This document shows, piece by piece, positions 16,852 through 25,846 of a DNA stretch of 64,000 nucleotides. The notes below the pieces were generated by a model. That model made no database searches. It saw nothing but the letters and a program-made list of their open reading frames with translations, and had not been told where the DNA came from. This DNA is from Blastopirellula sp. J2-11 (lineage in GTDB: Bacteria > Planctomycetota > Planctomycetia > Pirellulales > Pirellulaceae). The position numbers and the translations under genes were made by a program. The stretch is taken from assembly GCF_024584705.1 (NCBI RefSeq), contig NZ_CP097384.1, positions 5,394,001 through 5,458,000 of the forward strand. Direction: 5' to 3'. Numbering within the stretch: the first letter of the stretch is position 1; every line of letters starts with the position of its first letter.

Positions 16852-17787
16852 CTAGTTTTCTGCGATGACTTGGCCGTCGTTGATGGCGATCAAATATTCA
16901 TACAGACTATCGACCGAACCAGAATTGTTGGCGGGCGCGGCAGGTCGCAAAAACTGGATGTTCTCGGAGAGGAAATGGGCGCTGCCGTCGAACCGCAACG
17001 TTTGCGCACCACCGGGGTGCAAACTACTGAGCGCTTCTCCCTTTTGATCGATGTTGCCGGTCGTATCATTGATCGGCCAACGTCCTGAAAGTCCTACCTC
17101 GTCCAAGCAATTGCCATCTTTGCCTTCCCGACATCCCGCCCAACTCTTCAGGCTCATCGTCTGGCCATTCAACCGACTGCAGCTTTCGCCGATCGCCAAC
17201 GTATTGCTCAGACCATCCGTCACATCACGAAACTTGCGACTCAAATTCAGATTAAATCCGCCGTCGGCGGTCTTGGTAAGATTGCCCGAAAGAGAATTGT
17301 TATAGGCGCCATAGTTGGAACCGGCGCCGTTCATGAATCGCTGAGCCGGGTCATCAACCGCGGCGCCGGTATCGGAAGGACACCGATATCCCGAAACCAC
17401 CGTATTCGCCAAAGTCAGTTGCGTTCCCAACTGAACCCCTTTGGCGATTCCAGCAGTCTCATAGAGATTGTTTTCTTCGATGAACGGCAATAGAAACGCT
17501 GTCCAACCCCAACTCTCAACCGCACCAGCCATCGGGAAGTCGCCGGGATCATCGGGATCGCCGATCGGCGTAATTGCCAGCGGTGGCAAGGCATTAAACG
17601 TGTCATGATAGTTGTGCAGCGCCAGCCCAATCTGCTTGAGATTGTTGCTGCATTGCATCCGCCGTGCCGCTTCCCGGGCCTGTTGCACTGCCGGAAGCAA
17701 TAATGCGATCAGAACGCCGATAATGGCGATAACTACCAGCAATTCCACCAAGGTGAAACCGCGTTTCGACAAACGAAGAGAGGACAT
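16852..17787 (-). CDS. DUF1559 domain protein, tandem paralog without lipoprotein partner
   Basis: 311 residues, same length as the neighbour at 15697 and similar throughout ([34 protein letters not shown] versus [34 protein letters not shown]). The pilin-like [28 protein letters not shown] and the [20 protein letters not shown] motif are intact. Unlike the other five copies it has no lipoprotein gene behind it; 219 nt of spacer leads to the next DUF1559 gene. ATG 17787 is the first ATG; a TTG two codons upstream is possible but less likely. Confidence 0.88.
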   Translation of the reverse strand: MSSLRLSKRGFTLVELLVVIAIIGVLIALLLPAVQQAREAARRMQCSNNLKQIGLALHNYHDTFNALPPLAITPIGDPDDPGDFPMAGAVESWGWTAFLLPFIEENNLYETAGIAKGVQLGTQLTLANTVVSGYRCPSDTGAAVDDPAQRFMNGAGSNYGAYNNSLSGNLTKTADGGFNLNLSRKFRDVTDGLSNTLAIGESCSRLNGQTMSLKSWAGCREGKDGNCLDEVGLSGRWPINDTTGNIDQKGEALSSLHPGGAQTLRFDGSAHFLSENIQFLRPAAPANNSGSVDSLYEYLIAINDGQVIAEN

Positions 17788-18071
17788 ATCCAACTACCCC
17801 GACCACAAAAAAACAATGGATAACAGAGGATCTTTTCCTTATATTACGGGCCGCCGAACCGCGATGTCAAGCATCGAAACCACTTTATGCCTGAATTCCG
17901 CATACTCTCCATCGATAATGATGAAGTTTCAGCCTCTCTGGAAAAGCGGTGGTGATCCCCCTGTCCGAAAAGCCTCGTTTTTCCCAAGATTGGCTTTTCC
18001 AGCTGGTCCGCGTTATCTTGAAGGGGCTTTTGCTTCTCCCTTCCAAATCTTCCTTTCCCGCCGCAGGTAGC

Positions 18072-18881
18072 ATGCATATGCTTCGTATCGCCCCCTTCCT
18101 GACCGCCGTAATGTTGCTGTGCACTTCGAGCGTCGTCCTGGCCCAACCGAAGCCGGAACGTCAAAACTTCACCCTCAAAGGGCAAATCGTCGGCATGCAG
18201 GGAGCGATCATGCAAGTCAAAGCGGATGACGGCACTCCCTGGCTCTTGAAGGTGGAAGTCAAACCAGAGGATATGCAACTCTCGGGCACTGCCGAAAAAG
18301 GGTGGATCGCACCAGGCATGTTTGTCAGCTTTACCGGCAAGTTTGATGGGCGAGGGAACTCGCAAGAACCGGTTTCGGAAGTGACCGTTTTCACCCCGCG
18401 CGAAGGAACTCCGCTGGGCGTGACTGAAGAAGAGTCGCTCGGCGGCATCGGCAGTTTGTTTGGCGGTGACGACGGATCCAGCAAGCCGAAGCGGAAAGCG
18501 GCGGACGAAATCACCACCTACCTGGTCAATGGACGCGTCGCCGGAGTAGCCCGTGACGGCAAGTTGAATGTTGTCGCCGGTGGAACTCGGGTCAGCGTCG
18601 AACTGGCCGATGACGCCGCCGTGAAAGTCGAAGTCTCCGACCCGCGTCTGATTCGTCCCGGCGATAAGCTGGAAGCCGGCGGCTGGTTCTACCAAAAAGG
18701 GCAGGGGATCATCTCCGGCAAACTCCTGATCGAAGCCCAACCGTTCACGGCGCCAGAAGATCCCAAGAAAGCTCGCATCCGCGCTCGTGAAGAAGCGGAA
18801 CGTGCACGCAATGGTGAAATGCCGAAAGCGGAGCCGGCCGCTGCCGCCGCAGAAGAGGGCGTCAAACCGGCCGCCGAATAA
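18072..18881 (+). CDS. Secreted hypothetical protein
   Basis: 269 residues. An N-terminal signal peptide (MLRIAPFLTAVMLLCTSSVVLAQ) predicts export. The mature part has two beta-rich segments: FTLKGQIVGMQGAIMQVKADDGTPWLLKVE with MFVSFTGKFDGRG, and TYLVNGRVAGVARDGKLNVVAGGTRVSVELADDAAVKVE with IRPGDKLEAGGWFYQKGQGIISGKLLIEA. They look like repeated OB-like modules, which is an inference. The C-terminus is a charged Ala/Glu/Lys/Pro tail. Start at 18072 or 18078 puts the signal peptide at the N-terminus. The function is unknown. It converges on a glycosyltransferase gene with 11 nt between stops. Confidence 0.7.
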   Translation: MHMLRIAPFLTAVMLLCTSSVVLAQPKPERQNFTLKGQIVGMQGAIMQVKADDGTPWLLKVEVKPEDMQLSGTAEKGWIAPGMFVSFTGKFDGRGNSQEPVSEVTVFTPREGTPLGVTEEESLGGIGSLFGGDDGSSKPKRKAADEITTYLVNGRVAGVARDGKLNVVAGGTRVSVELADDAAVKVEVSDPRLIRPGDKLEAGGWFYQKGQGIISGKLLIEAQPFTAPEDPKKARIRAREEAERARNGEMPKAEPAAAAAEEGVKPAAE

Positions 18882-18892
18882 TCGGCGCCCAG

Positions 18893-20077
18893 CTAGCCGA
18901 CCGAACGTTTCGTTTCACGAAGTTCGGCGAACAAATCCAAATGCCTGGTCGTTGCGGCGGTCAGGCTATATTTTTGGGTCACCATCGCACGAGCCGCTTC
19001 GCCCATCTGACGAGCCGCAATCGGCTGATGAATGACGTTGACAATTTCTTGCTGCAGCGCGGCCACGTCATCGACCGGAAACAGCAGTCCATTGCGCCCC
19101 GATTCGACTAACTGACGATTGCCGGGAATATCTGTCGCGATCACCGGCAGACCGGCCGCCATCGCTTCTAGCAGCGAGAGGGACATTCCCTCTTCATGCG
19201 AAGGAAGCAAAAAGAAGTCGGCCGCGTCCAATAGATCCGAGACGTCATCAAAGACTCCAGGCAAGAAGACGCGTTCTTGCAAACGAAGCGACTCGATTCG
19301 CTCGCGCAGCTGCGACTCTTGCGGACCTTCGCCGACCAGCACCAGCTTGGCGTCTGGAAATCGCTGCAGGACATGCGGCCACGCTTCGATCGCCGTGAGC
19401 AACCCTTTCTTGGGATGGAGCCGACCGGTATAGACGGCCAGCGGCATGTCGTTGTGAAAGGAGAACAACGGCTGCGCACTTTGCAGCGCCATTCGCGCGT
19501 CAAACCGGCGCTGTTGATTGCCGGCCGCCGGAATCGCGACGCCGTTGGGTATAAAGTGGAGTTTCGCCGGATCGTACCCTGCGGCCAATAACTCTTCTCT
19601 GATCGCGGCGCTGGGCGCGACAATCGCGTCGGCTTGCTGACAGACGGCGCGAATGCGGAGCCCGAAGTTGGCTTCGGCTTGCCAGCGACAATCGCCGGTC
19701 TCCCCTCCCCCTTCGGCTCTTAATACGATCGGAGTCGACGTATTTTTCAGCCGTTCGACCGCCATGTAGGCGCTATGCTTCAGCATCGAAACGTAGACGG
19801 CGTCCAACTCGGCTTGATGCTGTTGCAGGTACTTTCCCAGCGACATCATGTACCGTAGCGTCCCCCAGCCGCGCAGCTGCGGGTTGGGAAGTCGCAGAAT
19901 GGGAATCTCACGATGAACGATCCGCTCTGGCCAGTTTTTTTGCCAACGCGCGGTCACGATCCGTACATCGGCCGCTTGACGGCGCAGCTGTTGGGCGAGA
20001 TTGGCCATCACCATCTCGGCGCCGCCGACCAATGGCCAAAAACGGCGCGTCACCATTGCGATGCGCAAACCGCTCAT
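18893..20077 (-). CDS. GT4-family glycosyltransferase
   Basis: 394 residues, GT-B fold. The N-terminal domain starts RIAMVTRRFWPLVGGAEMVMANLAQQL (donor-side glycine loop). The C-terminal domain contains AVYTGRLHPKKGLLTAIEAWPHVLQRFPDAKLVLVGEGP. The retaining-GT4 signature is HEEGMSLSLLEAMAAGLPVIATDIPGNRQLV (E-x7-E). It probably adds a sugar to a glycolipid or polysaccharide from a nucleotide-sugar donor. It overlaps the preceding hpt gene by 4 nt (ATGA), so translation is coupled to a purine-salvage enzyme, an unusual pairing. Confidence 0.88.
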   Translation of the reverse strand: MSGLRIAMVTRRFWPLVGGAEMVMANLAQQLRRQAADVRIVTARWQKNWPERIVHREIPILRLPNPQLRGWGTLRYMMSLGKYLQQHQAELDAVYVSMLKHSAYMAVERLKNTSTPIVLRAEGGGETGDCRWQAEANFGLRIRAVCQQADAIVAPSAAIREELLAAGYDPAKLHFIPNGVAIPAAGNQQRRFDARMALQSAQPLFSFHNDMPLAVYTGRLHPKKGLLTAIEAWPHVLQRFPDAKLVLVGEGPQESQLRERIESLRLQERVFLPGVFDDVSDLLDAADFFLLPSHEEGMSLSLLEAMAAGLPVIATDIPGNRQLVESGRNGLLFPVDDVAALQQEIVNVIHQPIAARQMGEAARAMVTQKYSLTAATTRHLDLFAELRETKRSVG

Positions 20078-20607
20078 TCCGTTCCAGCCGCGATCTCTTC
20101 CGGTTCGAGCGCCGCTACGAAGGGAAGATTACGATATTGATCTTGATAGTCGAGTCCGTAGCCGACCACAAACTCATTCGGTATATCAAACGCCGAATAG
20201 TCAGGCCGATAGTCCACTTCGCAGCGTCCCATTTTGGTCAACAAGACCATCGAGCTGACCGACGCCGCGCCGCACGCTTGCATGCGGCGAGCTAATTCGT
20301 CGAGCGTTCGCCCAGTGTCAAAGATGTCGTCCAGCAGCAGCACGTCGCATCCTTCGACGGCCGGCATCAATTCAAGATTGACAACTAACTCGCCTGGCGC
20401 GGTAGCGGCTCCGCGATAACTGCGGGCCTGCAGCACGCCGACGCGCAGCGGCATTTCCAATTGACGAATCAAGTCGGCTAGCAAGACGACGCTGCCGGTC
20501 AACACGCCGAGGACCGTCAGCGGTCGGTCGGCATATTGGCGATTCAATTCGGTCGCCAATTTGCGGACGCCAGCTTCCAATTGTGACTGGGAGATGAGAG
20601 TACGCAC
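20074..20607 (-). CDS. hpt: Hypoxanthine phosphoribosyltransferase
   Basis: 177 residues. Salvages hypoxanthine or guanine with PRPP. The PRPP loop is VLLLDDIFDTGRTL (about 89-102). Other marks are LTVLGVLTGSVVLLADLIRQL, MVLLTKMGRCEVDYRPDYSAFDIPNEFVVGYGLDYQDQYRNLPFVAAL (the base-binding C-terminal part, typical of Hpt) and a PLRVGVLQARSY strand. Length is normal. It starts at ATG 20607, seven nt from a nested inverted repeat and a good promoter. A glycosyltransferase gene overlaps its stop. Confidence 0.93.
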   Translation of the reverse strand: MRTLISQSQLEAGVRKLATELNRQYADRPLTVLGVLTGSVVLLADLIRQLEMPLRVGVLQARSYRGAATAPGELVVNLELMPAVEGCDVLLLDDIFDTGRTLDELARRMQACGAASVSSMVLLTKMGRCEVDYRPDYSAFDIPNEFVVGYGLDYQDQYRNLPFVAALEPEEIAAGTE

Positions 20608-20613
20608 GATGGA

Positions 20614-20697
20614 TTACAATAGGCCGAAGTAAGGTCCGCTTGGGTCGCAACCGATGCGACCGGTCGCTATTGTAAGCGAGCCGAAACAAAACAGTAA
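20614..20697 (-). promoter_or_regulatory. hpt promoter with nested inverted repeat
   Basis: On the minus strand TTACTG (20697-20692), a 17-nt spacer and TACAAT (20674-20669) form a good sigma-70-type promoter. The -10 lies in one arm of a 9-bp inverted repeat: TTACAATAG at 20614-20622 and CTATTGTAA at 20667-20675. Inside it is a 7-bp stem GGTCGCA / TGCGACC (20643-20649, 20655-20661). The leader RNA would fold just before the hpt start; operator or attenuator function is inferred. Confidence 0.5.
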
Positions 20698-20735
20698 CGC
20701 CCTTGCCGCGCTCTCTTGCGAAAGCCTCGCCAACG

Positions 20736-21491
20736 ATGACAGCCGATATCGGAAATTGGAGCGAAACGACGATCGCCGGACATCCCTGCTATCTGTTTGA
20801 GCCAGAAAAACGGAATCCGCACGGATATGTCGGGCTCTATCTGCACGGAGTCCATCTCGGCCGGCTGCAAGACAAGCTGGAGTTCGTCGCGCAATTCGAA
20901 AAATATGGACTGCCGGTCGTCGTCCCGATCTCGCAGCGCAGCTGGTGGACTGATCGTATCTGCCCCGAGTTTGACCCGCAAATCTCGGCTCAACAACATC
21001 TGCTCGAAAACGTCTTACCGTTTATTGCAGAAAAATATGACGCCAGACCGCCGCAGATCGGCCTATTTGGGACCAGCATGGGAGGACAGGGTGCGCTGCG
21101 ATTGGCCTACAAATTTCCGGACAAGTTTCCGGTGGTCGCCGCAATCAGTCCGGCGATTGACTATCAAGAGCGGATGCGCCGCGATGACGATGACCCGCTC
21201 TGGCTGCAATATGACCGGCCCGAAGAGGCGCGGCAAGACTCGGCGACCCTCCATATTCACCCGCTGAATTGGCCCCGAAATCAGTTCTTCTGCTGCTGCG
21301 GCGATGACATCGATTGGTGGGAAAGCTCCGAGCGGCTGCGGATGAAACTCTACTCCTTAGGAGTGCCGCATACCTGCGAACTGGAGCTTTGCGGCGGCGG
21401 CCATGGCTTTACTTACTACGGGATGATGGCGCCGCGAGTGATGCAGTTTGTCTACGAGAGTCTCGAGAAAGAACGTCGCCGCATCGTCTAA
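20736..21491 (+). CDS. Esterase of the alpha/beta-hydrolase fold (esterase-D-like)
   Basis: 251 residues. The nucleophile is Ser114 in FGTSMGGQGALRLAYKFPDKF, with His223 in CGGGHGFTYY near the end and Asp in GDDIDWW (about 190-193) as likely acid. GLYLHGVHLGRLQD gives the oxyanion region. The layout resembles esterase D / S-formylglutathione hydrolase and putative esterases acting on small acyl esters. ATG 20736 was chosen since the N-terminus then begins close to the first strand. Divergent from hpt; the next plus-strand gene is a glycosyltransferase 93 nt on. Substrate unknown. Confidence 0.8.
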   Translation: MTADIGNWSETTIAGHPCYLFEPEKRNPHGYVGLYLHGVHLGRLQDKLEFVAQFEKYGLPVVVPISQRSWWTDRICPEFDPQISAQQHLLENVLPFIAEKYDARPPQIGLFGTSMGGQGALRLAYKFPDKFPVVAAISPAIDYQERMRRDDDDPLWLQYDRPEEARQDSATLHIHPLNWPRNQFFCCCGDDIDWWESSERLRMKLYSLGVPHTCELELCGGGHGFTYYGMMAPRVMQFVYESLEKERRRIV

Positions 21492-21531
21492 GTCCATGCT
21501 GGGCGCCGGTTACGCGCTGCCCGACGATTGT

Positions 21532-21557
21532 GATATCGTAAGGCATGCTGCGATATC
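21532..21557. repeat. Small hairpin upstream of the glycosyltransferase gene
   Basis: GATATCG (21532-21538) and CGATATC (21551-21557) form a 7-bp stem around a 12-nt loop, 27 nt before the start codon at 21585. It could be an operator or a leader structure; it lacks a T-run and is not a convincing terminator. Confidence 0.35.
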
Positions 21558-21584
21558 GCGAAAAAGTACTGGAAAGCCTGCTGC

Positions 21585-22688
21585 ATGAAGCGACTGCTGC
21601 TGATCATTCCCACACTCGATCGAGGGGGCGCCGAAAAACAACTAACCATGTTGGCGGCCGGCTTGCCTCGTGATCAATTTGACGTGCATGTCTGCCTACT
21701 GACGCGTTCTGGTCCGCTGGAGGAAACGCTGCGCGGACATGACATTCCGATCATCGAGATCCGCAAACGTCGCAAACTGGATCCAGTAGCCTATCTCCGC
21801 TTAAAAAAAGAGATCAAGCATCTCCATCCTGACATTGTGCATACCTGGATCTTCGCCGCAAATTCCTACGGTCGCTCGGCGGCGCAAACGGTCAAAGTTC
21901 CGCACATCATCTGCGGCGAACGGTGCGTCGATCCCTGGAAACAAGGATACGAATTAGCGATCGATCGCTATCTCGATCGCAAGACCGACAAGATTGCGGT
22001 CAACAGCACCGGCGTCGAACAGTTCTATGTCGAGAAAGGTCGCAACGCCGCGAAGTTTGTGGTGATTCCTAACGGGATTGACGCAACGCCGCCCGAGCCG
22101 CTTCAGACCCGCGAGCAACTCTTACGGCAATTGGATCTCCCCTATGACGCGCGGCTGCTAATCGCGGTCGGACGACTCTGGCCGCAAAAGCGGTTAAAAG
22201 ATCTGATCTGGTCAATCGATATCTTGGGGCGCATTCGCAAAGACGTCCATCTGCTGATCGTTGGCGATGGTCCACAGCGCGATCGCCTCATGAAATTCTC
22301 ACGGCAAAACCACACGCAGAACAACGTCCACTTTCTCGGCGCTCGCGAAGATGTGCCGCAGCTATTCGCGCATGCCGATTGTTTTTTGCTGGCGAGCGGC
22401 TACGAAGGGCAATCGAACGCATTGATGGAAGCGATGGTCGCCGGCGTTCCCGCGATTGTCAGCGATATCCCCGGCAACCGAGATCTGGTGATTCCCGAGA
22501 AAACCGGTTTTTTGATCCCGCTGGGACAAAGGGCCGAGTATGCTCGCTATGTCAATCGCGTGTTGGACGACAACGACCTCCGCCTGCGTCTGGGTCAGGC
22601 CGCCCAAGCGCGAATCGCCGCCGAGTTTTCGATTCCGCAGATGATCGACCGGCATGTCGCCCTCTATAACGAGGTGACGTCGGCTTAA
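21585..22688 (+). CDS. GT4-family glycosyltransferase
   Basis: 367 residues. It starts RLLLIIPTLDRGGAEKQLTMLAAGLP, the GT4 N-terminal glycine-rich motif. The C-terminal domain has LIAVGRLWPQKRLKDLIWSIDILGRIRKDVHLLIVGDGPQRDRL. The donor-binding site is SGYEGQSNALMEAMVAGVPAIVSDIPGNRDLV (E-x7-E). It likely adds a hexose to an envelope glycan. It is not a close copy of the glycosyltransferase at 18893. No other polysaccharide genes are adjacent. Confidence 0.87.
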   Translation: MKRLLLIIPTLDRGGAEKQLTMLAAGLPRDQFDVHVCLLTRSGPLEETLRGHDIPIIEIRKRRKLDPVAYLRLKKEIKHLHPDIVHTWIFAANSYGRSAAQTVKVPHIICGERCVDPWKQGYELAIDRYLDRKTDKIAVNSTGVEQFYVEKGRNAAKFVVIPNGIDATPPEPLQTREQLLRQLDLPYDARLLIAVGRLWPQKRLKDLIWSIDILGRIRKDVHLLIVGDGPQRDRLMKFSRQNHTQNNVHFLGAREDVPQLFAHADCFLLASGYEGQSNALMEAMVAGVPAIVSDIPGNRDLVIPEKTGFLIPLGQRAEYARYVNRVLDDNDLRLRLGQAAQARIAAEFSIPQMIDRHVALYNEVTSA

Positions 22689-22755
22689 CCCCCCGGCAAC
22701 GGCAGATTTGTCCCAATTGCGGCGCCAGCGGTTATTTCGAGTTACACTATTCAAT

Positions 22756-22790
22756 CGGTTGAAAAATGCCTTCCTGGTATTTTTCAACCG
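22756..22790. repeat. Perfect 12-bp intergenic hairpin
   Basis: CGGTTGAAAAAT (22756-22767) and ATTTTTCAACCG (22779-22790) pair perfectly around an 11-nt loop. It lies 68 nt after the glycosyltransferase stop and 157 nt before the next gene. Terminal T-runs are absent, but the internal T5/A5 tracts could allow bidirectional termination; otherwise an operator. Confidence 0.5.
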
Positions 22791-22946
22791 GACGAGGCTC
22801 CAAGCATCGCTCGTCACGGCTCGCAAGATATCGATTTACATCGCCTATTTTGATCTCTTTTCCGAGAGACGACGCCGCTTGGCGAGCAATTCCACGGACT
22901 GCCGCTGAAATCATTTCCCCACCCGAGAAGGACTTGGGAGAGCTGC

Positions 22947-23882
22947 ATGCTCATCGCCAATTGCCCGCACTGTACCGATCCAATCCGCATTCCCGGCGCT
23001 GCTGACGCTTCGTCGCGCGTTCGTTGCCCCTGGTGCGAAGAGACCTATCTGTTGGCCGATGTGTTCGAACATTTGCCGCCGTTGGTCGAAGTATTGGAAG
23101 GCCCCGGCAGTCAGGCCGAAATCATCGCTTCCGACGGCGAAGGCGAATACCAATTGGCTGGCGCGGCCGTGCCTGACTTCAACTTCAAAGAGTCGGAAGG
23201 GACCGGTTCGAGTTCACCGGCGCCATTAGCCAAAATCGAAGGACGCTCCGCCGCATCAGGGCGACGCCCCTCCAAATCAACGTCGAATCCCGCTTGGGAA
23301 GCGTTCAAGGTAGTCGGTGGCGGCCTCTTTGGCATTGTGATCGCCATGTTCGCCGTGATGTGGATCTCGGGGGACGACAAGTTTCACCTGATTCCGTTCC
23401 TGCCGTCGTTCGCCTACTTCGCTGTCCCTGAAGAGCTGTGGACCGACGACATGCGAACCGTCGCAGGCAAACAACCTGAAGAAGAATCAGAAGCGACCGA
23501 GGCCCCCGGTTTTGAGCCGCCCAAGCCTGATGCGGAGACCTTGCGAGTCAACAAAGAAGAGCAACCCGCCGAACCCGCAAGCAAAGGCGAAGTAAAAGCG
23601 GCCGTCGATGACGGGATGACCAGCTTAGGCGCCGCGTTCAACGAAGCGAAAAGCCGCGGCGACGCTCCTCCACCGAAGCTCGGCACATCGGACTTCATCC
23701 CTCCCCCCGAATCGCCGATCGTGGTGAAGCCGAGCCCGAAAGTCGACCCCGCCATCGCCAGAGAACTAGCAAAAGTGACCGCGGAGATCGGCCCAATCGG
23801 CGCGGAGCTTCCCGCTAAAGAAGAAGATGCCCCGCTGATGCGCCGCGAGCCGAACGTCTCGCTAGATCCGGCCGGGAAGTAA
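22947..23882 (+). CDS. Zinc-ribbon single-pass membrane protein, unknown function
   Basis: 311 residues. The N-terminus holds two Cys pairs, CPHC (about residues 6-9) and CPWC (about 29-32), which should form a zinc ribbon of the short MJ0042-like type. One transmembrane helix follows (VVGGGLFGIVIAMFAVMWISG, about residues 117-137). The remaining C-terminal half is Pro/Glu/Lys-rich and probably disordered. With the ribbon in the cytoplasm the tail would be outside. Such ribbon-plus-TM proteins are common in planctomycetes with no assigned role. Converges on ggt with 17 nt between stops. Confidence 0.65.
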   Translation: MLIANCPHCTDPIRIPGAADASSRVRCPWCEETYLLADVFEHLPPLVEVLEGPGSQAEIIASDGEGEYQLAGAAVPDFNFKESEGTGSSSPAPLAKIEGRSAASGRRPSKSTSNPAWEAFKVVGGGLFGIVIAMFAVMWISGDDKFHLIPFLPSFAYFAVPEELWTDDMRTVAGKQPEEESEATEAPGFEPPKPDAETLRVNKEEQPAEPASKGEVKAAVDDGMTSLGAAFNEAKSRGDAPPPKLGTSDFIPPPESPIVVKPSPKVDPAIARELAKVTAEIGPIGAELPAKEEDAPLMRREPNVSLDPAGK

Positions 23883-23899
23883 AGTCGAGCAAAAAATTC

Positions 23900-25594
23900 T
23901 TAATACCCGACCGCACCGCCATCGGGTCGGCGGCGATCAACGCCACCTTCTAATTGCCCTGTCTTCGCGTTGACCACGATGACTTCGGCCGCGCCTTGTT
24001 TGTTGATGGGATAAAGCTCGTGCCCCATTTCTCGCAAAATCGCCAACGTGTCGGGTGAGAATTCCTGCTTCTCAAACTGAATTCGAGACGGCAACCATTG
24101 ATGATGAATGCGACCGGCGTCGACCGCTTCCTGGGCGTTCATCCGATGGTCCACCACGTTCAACACCGTCTGCAACACGGTATTGATGATCGTCCGGCCG
24201 CCGGGACTGCCGGTCACCATGAACAGCTCGCCATCTTTGGCCAGGATGGTCGGCGACATGCTTGAGAGCATGCGTTTTTGCGGCAGCGCCAAGTTCGGCT
24301 TGGTGCCGATCAACCCGCTAGCGGTTGTGATGCCGGGCGCCGCGTTAAAGTCTCCCATCTCGTTATTTAGTAGGAATCCGGCGCCAGGAACGACAATCGC
24401 CGAGCCATAGGCGTACTCCAGCGTGTAAGTCATCGAAACCGCATTCCGATCAGCGTCGACCACCGAGAGATGCGTCGTCTCGGCGCTCTCATACGGCCAG
24501 ACGAAACTCTCTGGCGTCGAGATCGACGCCGTCGTCTCGTCAATCGTCTTTCGCAGCTCGTCGGCATGCGCTTTGGAGATCAATTTGGCGACCGGCATCT
24601 CTGGATTGAAGTCTGGATCTCCCAAATACCGAGCACGATCGGCGAAGCTGCGACGCATCGCTTCCGACATTCGATGCAGATTGGCGGCCGATCCAAAGCC
24701 GGCTGCCCGCAGATCAAACCCTTCCAAAATATTCAGCATCTCGATCACGCCAACTCCGCCAGAACTGGGCGGAGGCATGCCTATCACTTGGTAACCACGA
24801 TAGGAACCGATCAGCGGCGTGCGTTGTTTGGCCTGATACGCTTTCATATCCGCCAGCGTGATGAGTCCGCGGTTGGTCTCCATCTCCTGGACCAACAAGC
24901 GGGCCGTTTCTCCTTCATAGAAACCGGCCGGGCCGCGATCTCGAATCCGCTCCAGCGTTTTCGCGAGTTCCGGCTGTTTGAGCGTATCACCAGCTAGATA
25001 GGGCTTCCCTGCTTTGGTGAATTGCGCCAGCGACGCTGGATATTTTTTGAATCGCGAAATCTGCTCCTGCAGCGAGCGTTCTAATCCATCTCTGACCACA
25101 AAGCCGTCAGCAGCTAGTCGGACCGCCGGCTCAACGAGACTTTTCCAGGGAAGCGTGCCGGCGGTTTTCCAAGCTAAATACAGACCGGCAACCGTGCCCG
25201 GCACGCCGACCGCCTGGTGACTTTCATGATGACGTTCGTAGTCGTACTCCCCTTTTTCGTTCAGCCACATCTGCGGATGAGCTGCCGCCGGCGCCTGTTC
25301 GCGAAAGTCAAATGCGATCGGCTCTCCTTCGGCAGGGCGAAAGACCAAGAATCCGCCGCCGCCGATATTTCCCGCGGACGGATGAGTCACCGCCATCGCG
25401 AATCCGGTCGCGACGGCGGCGTCGATCGCATTCCCCCCGGATTGCATCACATCGGCGCCCACCTGCGACGCGATCTCGCTCTGTGAGACTACCATCGCCG
25501 TGCGGGCGCAAGTCGGGTCGTTCCCCCCCTGCGCAAACCAAGCGACGTTCAAGAGCATGAAAAGCGAGAGCGGCAGCGCGGTAATTCGCAACAT
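23900..25594 (-). CDS. ggt: Gamma-glutamyltranspeptidase
   Basis: 564 residues. Exported enzyme that cleaves gamma-glutamyl bonds of glutathione and transfers or hydrolyses the glutamyl group. It is made as a precursor that cuts itself before the catalytic Thr. That residue is visible as Thr373 in AETTHLSVVDADRNAVSMTYTL. Also present are GGNAIDAAVATGFAMAVTHP, the GGGGFLVFR strand, GSPGGRTIINTVLQ (oxyanion/glycine loop) and the terminal RRRPDGGAVGY. A signal peptide (MLRITALPLSLFMLLNVAWFAQG) starts at ATG 25594; the reading frame upstream lacks coding character. The large and small subunits would be about 372 and 192 residues. Confidence 0.93.
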   Translation of the reverse strand: MLRITALPLSLFMLLNVAWFAQGGNDPTCARTAMVVSQSEIASQVGADVMQSGGNAIDAAVATGFAMAVTHPSAGNIGGGGFLVFRPAEGEPIAFDFREQAPAAAHPQMWLNEKGEYDYERHHESHQAVGVPGTVAGLYLAWKTAGTLPWKSLVEPAVRLAADGFVVRDGLERSLQEQISRFKKYPASLAQFTKAGKPYLAGDTLKQPELAKTLERIRDRGPAGFYEGETARLLVQEMETNRGLITLADMKAYQAKQRTPLIGSYRGYQVIGMPPPSSGGVGVIEMLNILEGFDLRAAGFGSAANLHRMSEAMRRSFADRARYLGDPDFNPEMPVAKLISKAHADELRKTIDETTASISTPESFVWPYESAETTHLSVVDADRNAVSMTYTLEYAYGSAIVVPGAGFLLNNEMGDFNAAPGITTASGLIGTKPNLALPQKRMLSSMSPTILAKDGELFMVTGSPGGRTIINTVLQTVLNVVDHRMNAQEAVDAGRIHHQWLPSRIQFEKQEFSPDTLAILREMGHELYPINKQGAAEVIVVNAKTGQLEGGVDRRRPDGGAVGY

Positions 25595-25846
25595 CGGCAA
25601 GGCTTTCCTAGGGAATGGATCGATTGGAACGGGGCGCAGAAAGAGGAAATAAGGGATGAGCGGGCTCCCTTCATCATACTCGTCCCCGCCGATTTTCTCT
25701 GCTAGAACGGGAATTTCGCGATTCTGGCATTCTCTCTGGCGTCGTTCAGCGAAAGATTTTACGATTGAAAGCGAGTTGAGTCGCATCGCGCCAGTACGAG
25801 CGACTTCCGCTGCCCCCTCTGAATTCCTCAACAGGACCTCCTCGTT

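Noticed and set aside
15697-17787. Tandem DUF1559 genes as a recent assembly duplication
   Set aside because: The two copies differ at many positions throughout, and only one has a lipoprotein partner, so they are true paralogs.
17844-18740. Open frame opposite the secreted protein at 18072 (298 codons, minus strand)
   Set aside because: The plus frame has a signal peptide and structured pattern; the minus peptide has neither.
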